Shown here: in pieces, positions 31,519 through 39,996 of the stretch
Numbering within the stretch: position 1 is the first letter of the stretch
Layout: every line of letters starts with the position of its first letter
From: Candidatus Aminicenantes bacterium UBA6072
Lineage (GTDB): Bacteria > Acidobacteriota > Aminicenantia > UBA2199
Assembly: GCA_002436105.1 (NCBI GenBank)
Contig: DIXU01000020.1
Location: 1 to 64,000, forward strand
Length of the DNA stretch: 64,000 nt
Direction of reading: 5' to 3'
Notes under the pieces: generated by a model
Told to the model about the DNA's origin: nothing
Database searches by the model: none
The model's input: only the letters and a program-made list of their open reading frames with translations
Position numbers and translations under genes: made by a program

Positions 31519-34227
31519 ATGGACTACGATGTGATGGTCATCGGCGCCGGCATCGCCGGCATGGAAGCCGCGGTCAGCCTGGGCGACATGGGCTACAAGG
31601 TGCTGCTGGTGGAGAGGGAGCCGAGCATCGGCGGCAAGATGATCCTGCTCAGCAAGGTCTTCCCGACTCTGGACTGCGCCAGCTGCATCTCGACGCCCAA
31701 GATGGCCCAGGCGGCCAGCCACGCCAACATCGACCTGCGCGTCTACAGCGAGGTCCGCGAGGTGCGCGGCGACGGCAGCGGCGGCTTCCGCGCCAAGGTC
31801 GCGCAGAAGCCGGCCTTTGTCGATTTCGCCAAGTGCACTGGCTGCCAGGACTGCGAGAAGGCCTGCACGGTCACCGTGCCCGACGAATACAACGAGGGGC
31901 TGGTGTCGCGGCGCGTGGCCCACATCGCTTTTCCCCAGGCCGTGCCCAAGAAGGCCGTCCTGGACCGCGCCGGCACGTCGCCCTGCACCTTCGCCTGCCC
32001 GGCCGGCATCAAGGCCAACGGCTACATCTCGCTCATCCGCCAGGGCGAATTCGCGAAGGCCTTCCAGCTGGTGCTGGAAGACGCGCCGCTGGTCGGCAGC
32101 CTGGGCCGCGCCTGCTACGCCTACTGCCAGAGGGAGTGCACGCGCGAGGAGATCGGCGACGCCCCGCATATCCGCCACCTCAAGCGCTTCGTCGCCGACT
32201 GGTATTATGCCCGCCATGCCGAGCCCGAGTACGGGCCGCCGGCAAGGAAACACGACAAAAAAGTGGCCGTCATCGGCTCGGGGCCGGCGGGGCTGAGCGC
32301 CGCCTATTTCCTGGCCCTCGACGGCTACCCGGTCACGATCTTCGAGGCCGACGCCGAGGCCGGCGGCATGCTGCGCTCCAGCCTGCCCGAGTACCGCCTG
32401 CCCAAGGACGTGGTCGACCGCGACATCCGCAATGTCACCGCCCTGGGAGTGGAGCTCCGGACCGCGACGCCCGTGGAGTCGCTGGCGCGGCTGCGCCGGG
32501 ACGGCTACGACGCCGTGCTGGTCGCCATCGGCACCCCGAAGCCCAAGAAACTGCTGGTGCCGGGCGAGGACCTGCCCGGCGTGGCCAGCGGCATCGAGTT
32601 CCTGGCCGAGGTCGCCTGCGGCCAGAAGATCGCCCTGTCCGGCAAGCGGGTGATCGTCGTCGGCGGCGGCAATGTCGCCGTGGACGCCGCCCGCACCGCG
32701 CTGCGCCTGGGGGCCGCGAAGGTCGTGCTGCAGTACCGGCGCACCCGCGCCGAGATGCCCGCCTTCCACGAGGAGATCGCGGCGGCCGAGGCCGAAGGGG
32801 TGGAGCTGGCGCTGCTCAGCAACCCCGTCGCCTTCGCGGGCGACGGCCACCGCCTGCAGAGCGTGCGCAGCGTGCGCATGAAAACGGTCGGGGCGGATGT
32901 GGACGGCCGGCAGCGCACCATCCCCGTTCCCGGCTCGGAATATTCCGCCGACTTCGACCTGGCCATCGTCGCCGTGGGCCTGAGCGCCGAGGCGGCCGCC
33001 CTCAGGCAGGAGATGCGCCTGAACCGCGACGGCACCGTCCGGGCCGACGCGCGCACACTGCAGACCGAGAGCCCCTGGCTGTTCGCCGCCGGCGACGCCG
33101 TGACCGGGCCGGCCATGATCGTGCAGGCCATCGGCCTGGGCAAGCAGGCCGCCTTCTTCATGGGGCGCTGGCTGCGCGGCGAATCCCTGGACAACGCCGA
33201 GTTCGCGCCCCAACTGCCGGTCGTCAGCCACGAGGAGGTTTTGGCCCGCCAGAAGGATTACCCGTCCCTCAATGTCGAGAAAAGCGAGCGCCACCCGGCC
33301 GAGCGCATCAAGGATTTCGCCGAGGTGGACCTGCCGTTCACCGAGGCCGAGGCGCTGGCCTCGGCCGCCAACTGCCTCAACTGCGGCATCTGCAGCGAGT
33401 GCCAGGAGTGCAAAAAAGCCTGCCCGGCCGATGCCATCGACTTCGACCAGCGTGAAAAGGTGGACGACTACGATGTCGGCGCCGTGGTCGTGGCCACCGG
33501 CTTCCGGCTGTTCCCGGCCGAGCGGTTGGCCAATTTCGGCTTCGGCAGGTTCGCCAACGTCATCAGCGCCATGCAGATGGACCGCCTGGTGGCACCGACC
33601 CGCCCCTTCAACTACGTGCTGCGCCCCGGCGACGGCAGGACCCCGGCCAACATCGCCTACGTCTTCTGCGCCGGCTCGCGCGACCGCACGGTCGACAACC
33701 CCATCTGCTCGCGCGTCTGCTGCATGTACTCGCTCAAGCAGGCCCAGCTGCTGCTGGGGGCGCTGCCGGTGGCCGACGTCACCATCTACAACATCGACAT
33801 CCGCGCCTTCGGCAAGGGCTACGACGAGTTCTACGAGCAGACCCGGGCCATGGGCGTACGCTTCGTCAAGGGCAAGATCGCCAGGATCACCGAGAAGGAG
33901 GGCGGCAATCTGCTGGTGCGCTACGAGGACATCGACGACAACGGCACGGTGCGCGAGGCCGAGCACGACCTGGTCGTCCTCTCGGTGGGCATCGTGGCCC
34001 AAGACGAGTGCCGCGCCCTTTTCGCCGACGCCGAGCTCGCCCTCGACGAGACGCTCTTCGTCGCCCAGCCCGGCAAGCAGGTCGACCCGGCGCGCACCTC
34101 GATCCCCGGCGTATTCAGCGCCGGCACGGCCACCGGGCCGCTGGACATCCCCGACTCCATCCTGCATGCCGGGGCGGCAGCGGCCCAGACCGCGGCCTAC
34201 ATCGAGAAAATGAAAAGGAAGACATGA
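31519..34227 (+). CDS. HdrA-like flavoprotein with an inserted GltD-like oxidoreductase module
   Basis: At 902 residues this is much larger than normal HdrA. Residues about 1-120 are the HdrA FAD start (VMVIGAGIAGMEAAVSLGD, DCASCISTP) with a ferredoxin Cys set CTGCQDCEKAC. Residues about 155-560 are a GltD/NfnB-type module: CTFACPAGIKANGYISLIRQ, VAVIGSGPAGLSAAYFLALD, GGGNVAVDAARTALRLGA, and ending SPWLFAAGDAVTGPAMIVQA. A second ferredoxin set (CLNCGICSECQECKKAC) and the HdrA C-terminal half (VFCAGSRDRTVDNPICSRVC, FSAGTATGPLDIPDS) follow. It likely uses NAD(P)H through the GltD part and passes electrons to FeS partners; flavin-based bifurcation is possible but unproven. The stop overlaps the next hdrA start. 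Confidence 0.92.
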   Translation: MDYDVMVIGAGIAGMEAAVSLGDMGYKVLLVEREPSIGGKMILLSKVFPTLDCASCISTPKMAQAASHANIDLRVYSEVREVRGDGSGGFRAKVAQKPAFVDFAKCTGCQDCEKACTVTVPDEYNEGLVSRRVAHIAFPQAVPKKAVLDRAGTSPCTFACPAGIKANGYISLIRQGEFAKAFQLVLEDAPLVGSLGRACYAYCQRECTREEIGDAPHIRHLKRFVADWYYARHAEPEYGPPARKHDKKVAVIGSGPAGLSAAYFLALDGYPVTIFEADAEAGGMLRSSLPEYRLPKDVVDRDIRNVTALGVELRTATPVESLARLRRDGYDAVLVAIGTPKPKKLLVPGEDLPGVASGIEFLAEVACGQKIALSGKRVIVVGGGNVAVDAARTALRLGAAKVVLQYRRTRAEMPAFHEEIAAAEAEGVELALLSNPVAFAGDGHRLQSVRSVRMKTVGADVDGRQRTIPVPGSEYSADFDLAIVAVGLSAEAAALRQEMRLNRDGTVRADARTLQTESPWLFAAGDAVTGPAMIVQAIGLGKQAAFFMGRWLRGESLDNAEFAPQLPVVSHEEVLARQKDYPSLNVEKSERHPAERIKDFAEVDLPFTEAEALASAANCLNCGICSECQECKKACPADAIDFDQREKVDDYDVGAVVVATGFRLFPAERLANFGFGRFANVISAMQMDRLVAPTRPFNYVLRPGDGRTPANIAYVFCAGSRDRTVDNPICSRVCCMYSLKQAQLLLGALPVADVTIYNIDIRAFGKGYDEFYEQTRAMGVRFVKGKIARITEKEGGNLLVRYEDIDDNGTVREAEHDLVVLSVGIVAQDECRALFADAELALDETLFVAQPGKQVDPARTSIPGVFSAGTATGPLDIPDSILHAGAAAAQTAAYIEKMKRKT

Positions 34228-35984
34228 TGGAAGAGAATAAAAGGAAGATCGGCGTTTACATCTGCCATTGCGGCGGTAACATCTCCGACCACGTCGACGT
34301 CGAGGCCGTGCGCCGGCAGGTGGAGGAAAAATACGGCGTCACCGTGGCCCGGACCTCCATGTTCACCTGCTCCGACGCCTCGCAGAACGACATGATCCGG
34401 GACATCCGGGAGCTGGGCCTCGACGGCATGGTCGTGGCCTCCTGCTCGCCCAAGCTGCACCTGACCACCTTCCGCAACATGTCCACCCGGGCCGGGCTCA
34501 ATCCCTTTCAGTACGTGCAGGTCAACATCCGCGAGCAGTGCTCCTGGGCCCACTCCGACGATCACGAGGGCGCCACCTGTAAGGCGGCCGGCCTGGTCGG
34601 TGCCGGCATCGAGAAGGCCATGCGCCAGGAGGCGCTGCAGCCCATCCGCGTCACCTCGGTGAAGCGGGTGCTGGTCATCGGCGCCGGCATCGCGGGCTTG
34701 AGGGCGGCGATCGAGCTGGCCGACCTGGGGGTCGAGGTCTTCCTCATCGAGAAGGAGGCGGCCGTCGGCGGCCAGGTGGCCAAGCTCGGCGAGATGTTCC
34801 CGGCGGGCAAGAAAGGCGCGGAGCTGATCGCCACGCTCCTGGACGAGGTCAAAAAGCGTCCCGGCATCACCCTGTTCCTCAACGCCGAGCTGGCCGAAAA
34901 GAGCGGCCATATCGGCGAATTCGAGCTGGAGATCCGCATCAGGCCCGTGGCCGCCCCGGGAACGGAGGAGACGGTGCGCATCCAGGTGGGTGCCATCCTG
35001 GTGGCCAGCGGCTTCGCCGAATATGAGCCCAAGCCCGGTGAGTACGCCTTCGGCCAGCCGGGAGTGGTCACCCTCGCGCAATTCGAGCGCCTGCTGCGCG
35101 AGAGCGGCGAGCGCCTGCTCCACGACGGCCGCGAGGTGAAGAAGATCGCCTTCATCTACTGCGTCGGCAGCCGCCAGAACGCGGAAACGGAGGGCGGCAA
35201 CCGCTGGTGCTCGCGCTACTGCTGCAGCACCGCCACCCACCTGGCCGTGCTGGCCAGGAAGAAGTTCCCCGTTGCCCGCAGCTATCACTTTTACCGCGAC
35301 ATGCGGTCCTACGGCAAGTTCGAGTCGCTCTACGAGGAGGCGGGCAAGTCGGGGTCGGTCTTCCTGCGCTTCCATGAGGAGCGCCCGCCCCGGGTCGAGC
35401 GTGACGGCGATTCCTGGCTGGTCTCGGTGCAGGACCTGGCCACCGGCGGCGACGAGGTTTCCGTCCCCGCCGACCTGGTGGTGCTGGTCACCGGCATGAC
35501 GGCGCGGCCCAACGACGGGCTCACCCGCGTGCTCAAGCTGCCCCTGGGCGCCGACCGCTTCTACAACGAGATCCACCCCAAGCTGCGGCCGGTGGAGACG
35601 GTCATCGACGGCGTCTACATCGCCGGCAGCTGCCAGGGGCCGAAGAATGCCGGCGAGAGCGTGGTCTCCTCGCTGTCGGCGGTGGCCAAGGCGGCGGCGC
35701 TGCTGATCAAGGGCTACGTTGACCTGCAGCCCTTCGTGGCCTACGTCAAGGCCGATGCCTGCGCCTGGTGCGGCCGGTGCGCGGCCGCCTGCCCCTATTC
35801 GGCGATCGAGCAGGTGGCCTACGGCGACAAGGAGGTTGCGCAGGTGGTCGACGCGCTGTGCAAGGGCTGCGGCGCCTGCCTGCCCGTTTGCCCGCTCGAC
35901 GCCACCCAGCTCAAGGGCTATACCGATGAGCAGATCGAGGCCATGATCGACGTCCTGGCCCGGGAGGCCGCCCATGAAGGATAA
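34224..35984 (+). CDS. hdrA: Heterodisulfide reductase subunit A-like protein
   Basis: The ATG at 34224 follows AAAAGGAAGAC and gives 586 residues. It has the HdrA N-terminal motif GVYICHCGGNISD, further Cys at MFTCSD and VVASCSPKLH, and the FAD site VLVIGAGIAGLRAAIELADL. Mid-region motifs are FIYCVGSRQN and CSRYCCSTATHL. A C-terminal pair of [4Fe-4S] ferredoxin sites reads CAWCGRCAAACPYS and CKGCGACLPVCPLD. This is a complete HdrA, in contrast with the fused paralogue upstream. It is expected to be the FAD/FeS hub of the cytosolic side of the complex; HdrB is missing. It overlaps the small gene downstream by 11 bases. Confidence 0.95.
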   Translation: MMEENKRKIGVYICHCGGNISDHVDVEAVRRQVEEKYGVTVARTSMFTCSDASQNDMIRDIRELGLDGMVVASCSPKLHLTTFRNMSTRAGLNPFQYVQVNIREQCSWAHSDDHEGATCKAAGLVGAGIEKAMRQEALQPIRVTSVKRVLVIGAGIAGLRAAIELADLGVEVFLIEKEAAVGGQVAKLGEMFPAGKKGAELIATLLDEVKKRPGITLFLNAELAEKSGHIGEFELEIRIRPVAAPGTEETVRIQVGAILVASGFAEYEPKPGEYAFGQPGVVTLAQFERLLRESGERLLHDGREVKKIAFIYCVGSRQNAETEGGNRWCSRYCCSTATHLAVLARKKFPVARSYHFYRDMRSYGKFESLYEEAGKSGSVFLRFHEERPPRVERDGDSWLVSVQDLATGGDEVSVPADLVVLVTGMTARPNDGLTRVLKLPLGADRFYNEIHPKLRPVETVIDGVYIAGSCQGPKNAGESVVSSLSAVAKAAALLIKGYVDLQPFVAYVKADACAWCGRCAAACPYSAIEQVAYGDKEVAQVVDALCKGCGACLPVCPLDATQLKGYTDEQIEAMIDVLAREAAHEG

Positions 35985-36252
35985 CAGCCGCGAGCGTTTC
36001 CCCGAAAGCGTCGCCATCAGCGGCCGCAGGCGCGAGACCGCCCGCCAGGAATTCGCCGTGCGCGCCAGGGTCCTCGGCCTGCTGCGCGAGAGGGGGCCGT
36101 TGACCGTGCCCGAAGTGGCCCTGGCCCTGGGCATCCCGGCGCCGGACGCCCTCTGGTGGCTGATGGGCTTCGTGCGCTACAACCAGGTCAGGGCCTCGGA
36201 GAAGGCCGACGACGACGGCTATTACCGCTACGCGCTGGTCGAGGTGAAGTGA
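35974..36252 (+). CDS. Small winged-helix-like protein of the Hdr operon
   Basis: The 92-residue protein overlaps hdrA by 11 bases. The core (RARVLGLLRERGPLTVPEVA, then LALGIPAPDALWWLMGFVRY, NQVRASEKADDDGYYRYALV) looks like a short winged helix with a final beta wing. No Cys residue is present, so it does not bind FeS. Small proteins of this kind are found between HdrA and HdrC genes of anaerobes; their role may be structural or regulatory. Function unknown. Confidence 0.75.
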   Translation: MKDNSRERFPESVAISGRRRETARQEFAVRARVLGLLRERGPLTVPEVALALGIPAPDALWWLMGFVRYNQVRASEKADDDGYYRYALVEVK

Positions 36253-36254
36253 AC

Positions 36255-37391
36255 ATGGAAAAGGTCAACGACAACGTCCTGGCCGAGATCAAGAAGCTGG
36301 GCGCCTTCGACCTGGAGGCCTGCTACAGCTGCGGCACCTGCTCGGCCATCTGCCCGCTTTCCAAGGAAGACGCTTCCTTCCCGCGGCGCATGATCCGCTA
36401 CGCCATGCTCGGCCTGGAAAAGAGGATCCTGGCCGCCCCCGAGCCCTGGCTGTGCTACTACTGCGGCGAGTGCAGCGAGACCTGCCCGCGCCAGGCCGAG
36501 CCCGCCGCCCTGATGATGGCCCTGCGCCGTTTCGCCACCAGGAAATACTCCCTGGGACGGATGGCCGACGCCATCTATTCGTCGCTGGCCTCCGTCTTCA
36601 CCTGGCTCCTGCTCAGCGCCGTGGCGCTGGTCCTGGTCCTGCTGGCGATCGACCCGGGGATGAACCGCCGCGAGTTCGATTTCCAGTCGTTCATCCCCCT
36701 CGATCCCATCCACTGGGCCGGGCTCGTGCTGGTGGGGTTCATCGTCCTGGTCGCCGCCATCCAGGTTTGGATTCTCTACCGCAACCTGCGCGGCGGACTC
36801 CCGGTCCGAAGGGACCGGGACGTCGGGACCCAAGCGGTCCCTCCGGCAGGCGTTGCCGCCTTGAAGGCCAGGCAGGCCGGCATCTCGGCCTGGAAGGCCC
36901 TGGGCGAGTCGGTCGTCCAGAAGCGCTTCGGCGAATGCGACGACGGCCAGTGGCGGCGCCTGGCGCACATGGCCGTCTCCTGGGGCTTCATGGGCATGTT
37001 CCTGGCCACGGTCATCATCGGCGCCGTGGACTTCAACTGGCTCCATTGGCCGCGCTGGGTGTCGCTGGTCGTCGGCTCCGTGTCCGGCGTCGCCTGCTCG
37101 CTGGGCCTGGGGTATTACATCTACCTGCGCTTGGCGAAAAAGACCGCGCTGGGCAGGTATTCCCACCCCAGCGACTGGGTTTTCCTGCTGCTGCTGGCGC
37201 TCTCGGTGCTGAGCGGTTTCGTCATCGTCGGCTTCCGCTTCCTGGGCCTGCCCATGGCCGCATACGCCACGGCGGTTTTCCACCTGGTCGTGGTCTTCGA
37301 CCTGCTGATCACCCTTCCCTTCAGCAAGTTCGCCCACGTCGTCTACCGGCCGGTCGCCCTGTGGTTTGCGGGGTTAAAGCAAGTCAAATAG
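36255..37391 (+). CDS. HdrC-type iron-sulfur protein fused to a membrane cytochrome-like domain
   Basis: The ATG at 36255 gives 378 residues. Residues about 20-95 hold two [4Fe-4S] sites (CYSCGTCSAICPL and CYYCGECSETCPR), as in HdrC. The rest has about five spans (VFTWLLLSAVALVLVLLAI, WAGLVLVGFIVLVAAIQVWI, LAHMAVSWGFMGMFLATVII, WVSLVVGSVSGVACSLGLGY, and DWVFLLLLALSVLSGFVIVG) with His residues suited to heme b, as in DsrM/NarI/HdrE proteins (HMAVSWGF, FHLVVVFDL). It should connect the cytosolic Hdr-like complex to the quinone pool. Between the second and third spans lies an odd palindromic segment (36799-36841). Confidence 0.9.
   Translation: MEKVNDNVLAEIKKLGAFDLEACYSCGTCSAICPLSKEDASFPRRMIRYAMLGLEKRILAAPEPWLCYYCGECSETCPRQAEPAALMMALRRFATRKYSLGRMADAIYSSLASVFTWLLLSAVALVLVLLAIDPGMNRREFDFQSFIPLDPIHWAGLVLVGFIVLVAAIQVWILYRNLRGGLPVRRDRDVGTQAVPPAGVAALKARQAGISAWKALGESVVQKRFGECDDGQWRRLAHMAVSWGFMGMFLATVIIGAVDFNWLHWPRWVSLVVGSVSGVACSLGLGYYIYLRLAKKTALGRYSHPSDWVFLLLLALSVLSGFVIVGFRFLGLPMAAYATAVFHLVVVFDLLITLPFSKFAHVVYRPVALWFAGLKQVK
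36799..36841 (+). repeat. Palindromic segment inside the HdrC-like coding region
   Basis: TCCCGGTCC (36799-36807), GAAG loop, GGACCGGGA (36812-36820) is a perfect 9-bp hairpin; GGGACC (36825-36830) and GGTCCC (36836-36841) form a second. It encodes about 15 residues (LPVRRDRDVGTQAVP) in a cytoplasmic loop, in frame. This resembles in-gene insertion of a small palindromic element. Confidence 0.5.
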
Positions 37392-37411
37392 AGAATCGAG
37401 GAGGAAATAGA

Positions 37412-37894
37412 ATGAGCGACGCACAACCTGTCGAGAAAGCCAGCATCGTGGTCATGAGCGGTGACATGGACAAGGTCATGGGCGCCTTCATCATCGCCAA
37501 CGGCGCCGCCGCCTTCGACATGCAGGTCTCGATGTTCTTCACCTTCTGGGGGCTGAAGGCAATCCAGAAGGGAAATCTCACCGGCAAGGGGGTCATGGGC
37601 AGGATGCTCGGCGCGATGAACCGCGGCGGCATCGACCGCCTCGGCCCGTCCAAGCTCAACTTCGGCGGCATGGGCCGGGTGATGTTCAAGATGATGATGA
37701 AGAAGCGCAAGGTCATGCCGCTGCCCGAGATGCTCAAGCAGGCGCAGGAGCTGGGCGTGAAATTGACCGCCTGCGAAATGAGCATGAACGTCATGGAGAT
37801 CAGGAAGGAGGACCTGATCGACGGCGTTGAGATCGGCGGCGTCGCATCGTTCATCGCCGACGCTTCGGAGAGCAAGTTCTCGTTGTTCATTTAA
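37412..37894 (+). CDS. DsrE/DsrF-like (DsrE2) sulfur-transfer protein
   Basis: The 160-residue protein starts after GAGGAGGAAATAG. It follows the DsrE2 pattern: ASIVVMSGDMDKVMGAFIIA, FDMQVSMFFTFWGLKAIQKG, then a Met/Lys-rich middle (GRVMFKMMMKKRKVMPLPEM), and LGVKLTACEMSMNVMEIRKE with the conserved persulfide-carrying Cys near residue 126. GVASFIADA ends the fold. DsrE-like proteins take sulfur from TusA, the first gene of the same operon, and hand it on. It is 20 bases from the HdrC-like gene and closes the sulfur-trafficking/electron-transfer operon. Confidence 0.9.
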   Translation: MSDAQPVEKASIVVMSGDMDKVMGAFIIANGAAAFDMQVSMFFTFWGLKAIQKGNLTGKGVMGRMLGAMNRGGIDRLGPSKLNFGGMGRVMFKMMMKKRKVMPLPEMLKQAQELGVKLTACEMSMNVMEIRKEDLIDGVEIGGVASFIADASESKFSLFI

Positions 37895-38032
37895 AGCCTG
37901 ATGTCAGTGGCCGGCACGGCACCGGATCACCAGGGGCTTTCCGCCTCTCCTTTTCCCGGCCGGTATCCGACTTTCCGGATGGGCACAGGCCTGATGGCGG
38001 GCTGCTCCGGCGGCCGAGGCCCCCTGTGCTCA

Positions 38033-38061
38033 TTGAAAAAAGGCGGGATCGGTGCTAAAAT
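38033..38061 (+). promoter_or_regulatory. Promoter of the inositol phosphate operon
   Basis: TTGAAA (38033-38038), 17 bases, TAAAAT (38056-38061). The leader to 38165 would be about 97 bases and contains an AAAGAGGG ribosome site. Confidence 0.65.
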
Positions 38062-38164
38062 AACCATTCCGATATGGCAATCATTATGAAAAATATGATA
38101 GTCGGAGCACCATCGATCGTTTTCCTTTTCACCCAAGCGCTGTTCTTCAACCCAAAGAGGGAAA

Positions 38165-39268
38165 ATGGCTAAAATAAAAATCGTGATCGTGGGTGTGGGA
38201 AATTGCGCCAGCGCCCTGGTTCAGGGCATCCATTATTACCGCGGCAACAAGGCCGCCAACGCCATCGGCCTGATGCATTGGAAACTGGGGGGTTATGCTC
38301 CCGGCGACGTCCAGGTGGTCGCCGCCTTCGACATCGACCGCCGCAAGGTCGGGCGGGACGTCAGCGCGGCCATTTTCGCCAAGCCCAACTGCACCCAGGT
38401 CTTCTGCCCGAACGTACCCCGGAGCGGAGTGAAGGTGCGCATGGGCCGCATCCTCGACGGCGTGGCCGGTCACATGAAGGACTACGATGCCGATTGCGTA
38501 TTCCAGCCGGCCGCCGTGAAGCAGGCCGACCGCGCCGCCGTGGTGCGCGTCCTGCGGGAGAGCGGCGCCGAGGTCATGATGAACTACCTGCCGGTGGGCT
38601 CGGAAAAGGCGGTCAAGTTCTACGCCCAGTGCGCGCTCGACGCCGGAGTCGGCCTGGTCAACAACATGCCGGTGTTCATCGCCAGTTCGCCCGAATGGGC
38701 CGACCGCTTCGCCAGGCGGCGCCTGCCCATCATCGGCGACGACATCAAGTCGCAGCTGGGGGCCACCATCACTCACCGCGTGCTGGCCCGGCTGTTCACC
38801 GACCGCGGCATCAGGATCGACCGCACCTACCAGCTCAACACCGGAGGCAACACCGACTTCCTGAACATGCTGGACCAGGCCCGGCTGCGCGACAAGCGCA
38901 TCTCCAAGACCAGCGCCGTCAAGTCGATCATGGGCCAGACGCTGGAGAGCCGCAACATCCACATCGGCCCCAGCGACTACATCCCCTGGCTGCAGGACAA
39001 CAAGCTCTGCTTCCTGCGCATCGAGGGCCGGGGCTTCGGCGACGTGCCCATGCATGTCGAGCTGCGGCTGTCGGTCGAGGACTCGCCCAACTCGGCCGGG
39101 GTCGGCATCGACGCCATCCGCTGCATCAAGCTGGCGCTCGACCGCGGCGAATCAGGGGTCCTGCACGGCCCATCGGCCTACTTCATGAAGCATCCGCCGC
39201 GCCAGTTCCCCGACAACCTGGCCCGGGAGATGGTCGAGAAGTTCATCAGCGGAGCCGGCCGGGAGTGA
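38165..39268 (+). CDS. ino1: myo-Inositol-1-phosphate synthase
   Basis: The 367-residue enzyme converts glucose 6-phosphate into inositol 1-phosphate using NAD. The Rossmann start reads IKIVIVGVGNCASALVQGI, with later motifs SGAEVMMNYLPVGSEKAVKF, IGDDIKSQLGATITHRVL, YQLNTGGNTDFLNMLD, and SKTSAVKSIMGQTL. Length and motifs fit the short prokaryotic form of Ino1. The ribosome site AAAGAGGG precedes the ATG. It is the first gene of an operon with a nucleotidyltransferase (3 bases downstream), a flippase-like protein and a CDP-alcohol phosphotransferase, which points to CDP-inositol-dependent products. Confidence 0.96.
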   Translation: MAKIKIVIVGVGNCASALVQGIHYYRGNKAANAIGLMHWKLGGYAPGDVQVVAAFDIDRRKVGRDVSAAIFAKPNCTQVFCPNVPRSGVKVRMGRILDGVAGHMKDYDADCVFQPAAVKQADRAAVVRVLRESGAEVMMNYLPVGSEKAVKFYAQCALDAGVGLVNNMPVFIASSPEWADRFARRRLPIIGDDIKSQLGATITHRVLARLFTDRGIRIDRTYQLNTGGNTDFLNMLDQARLRDKRISKTSAVKSIMGQTLESRNIHIGPSDYIPWLQDNKLCFLRIEGRGFGDVPMHVELRLSVEDSPNSAGVGIDAIRCIKLALDRGESGVLHGPSAYFMKHPPRQFPDNLAREMVEKFISGAGRE

Positions 39269-39271
39269 TCC

Positions 39272-39994
39272 TTGCGCTGCCTGATCATCGCCGCCGGCCG
39301 GGGCAGCCGCCTTGCCCATCGCTTCCCGCTCAAGCCGCTGGCGCCGCTGGCCGGCACGCCGCTCATTGAGAGGGTCATGGGGCTGGCCGCCGGCCAGGGC
39401 GTCGGTGAATTCGTGATCGTCGGCGGCTACCGCCGCCGGGAACTCGAGCGTTTTACCCAGGAGGCCGCCGCCCGCCTGCATGTTGTGGCCACCGTCATCG
39501 AGAACGCGGAGTGGCAGCGGGAGAACGGCCACTCGGTCCTGGCGGCCCGGGAGTCGCTGCCGGGCGACTTCGTCCTGCTCATGGCCGACCACCTGTTCGC
39601 TGGCGCGCTCCTGGGCGTCGCGCTGCGAGCCACGCTCAACCCGGGCCAGGCGGCCCTCGTGGTCGACTTCCGCATCGCGGGGCACCCCCACGTTGATCTT
39701 GACGACGTGACCAGGGTGCGGGTCCGAAACGGACGCATCCTCGACATCGGCAAGCGCCTGCCGACCTTCAATGCGTTCGATACGGGAATCTTCCGCTGCA
39801 CGTCGGGACTGTTCTCCGCCCTGGAGGAGAGCATGCGCCGCGGGGACGGTTCCCTGTCGGGCGGCATGCGCGTCCTGGCCCGAAGCGGCGACGCCCTGGC
39901 GCTGGACGGGGGCGGCCGCTTCTGGATCGACGTGGACGACGAGCGCGCCTTCGCCCTGGCCGAGGATCTTCTCGGCGGCGACCGGCATCCCTGA
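39272..39994 (+). CDS. MobA-like sugar/inositol-phosphate nucleotidyltransferase
   Basis: The 240-residue protein uses a TTG start at 39272 with GGGAG seven bases upstream, directly after ino1. It begins MRCLIIAAGRGSRLAHRFPL, the nucleotide-binding loop of NTP transferases, with KPLAPLAGTPLIERV, then FVLLMADHLF carrying the metal Asp, and ending GRFWIDVDDERAFALAEDLL. The DVDDERA end and the gene order match CTP:inositol-1-phosphate cytidylyltransferases of the DIP pathway. I infer synthesis of CDP-inositol from inositol 1-phosphate; use of another sugar phosphate cannot be excluded. The next gene starts two bases after the stop. Confidence 0.88.
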   Translation: MRCLIIAAGRGSRLAHRFPLKPLAPLAGTPLIERVMGLAAGQGVGEFVIVGGYRRRELERFTQEAAARLHVVATVIENAEWQRENGHSVLAARESLPGDFVLLMADHLFAGALLGVALRATLNPGQAALVVDFRIAGHPHVDLDDVTRVRVRNGRILDIGKRLPTFNAFDTGIFRCTSGLFSALEESMRRGDGSLSGGMRVLARSGDALALDGGGRFWIDVDDERAFALAEDLLGGDRHP

Positions 39995-39996
39995 CC

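Noticed and set aside
31447..34167. 906-codon minus-strand frame opposite the HdrA-GltD fusion
   Set aside because: No recognisable domain and skewed composition; the plus strand has complete FAD and FeS motifs.
38075..38090. Sigma-54 promoter upstream of ino1
   Set aside because: Again GA in place of the -12 GC, and a better sigma-70 promoter (38033-38061) is next to it.
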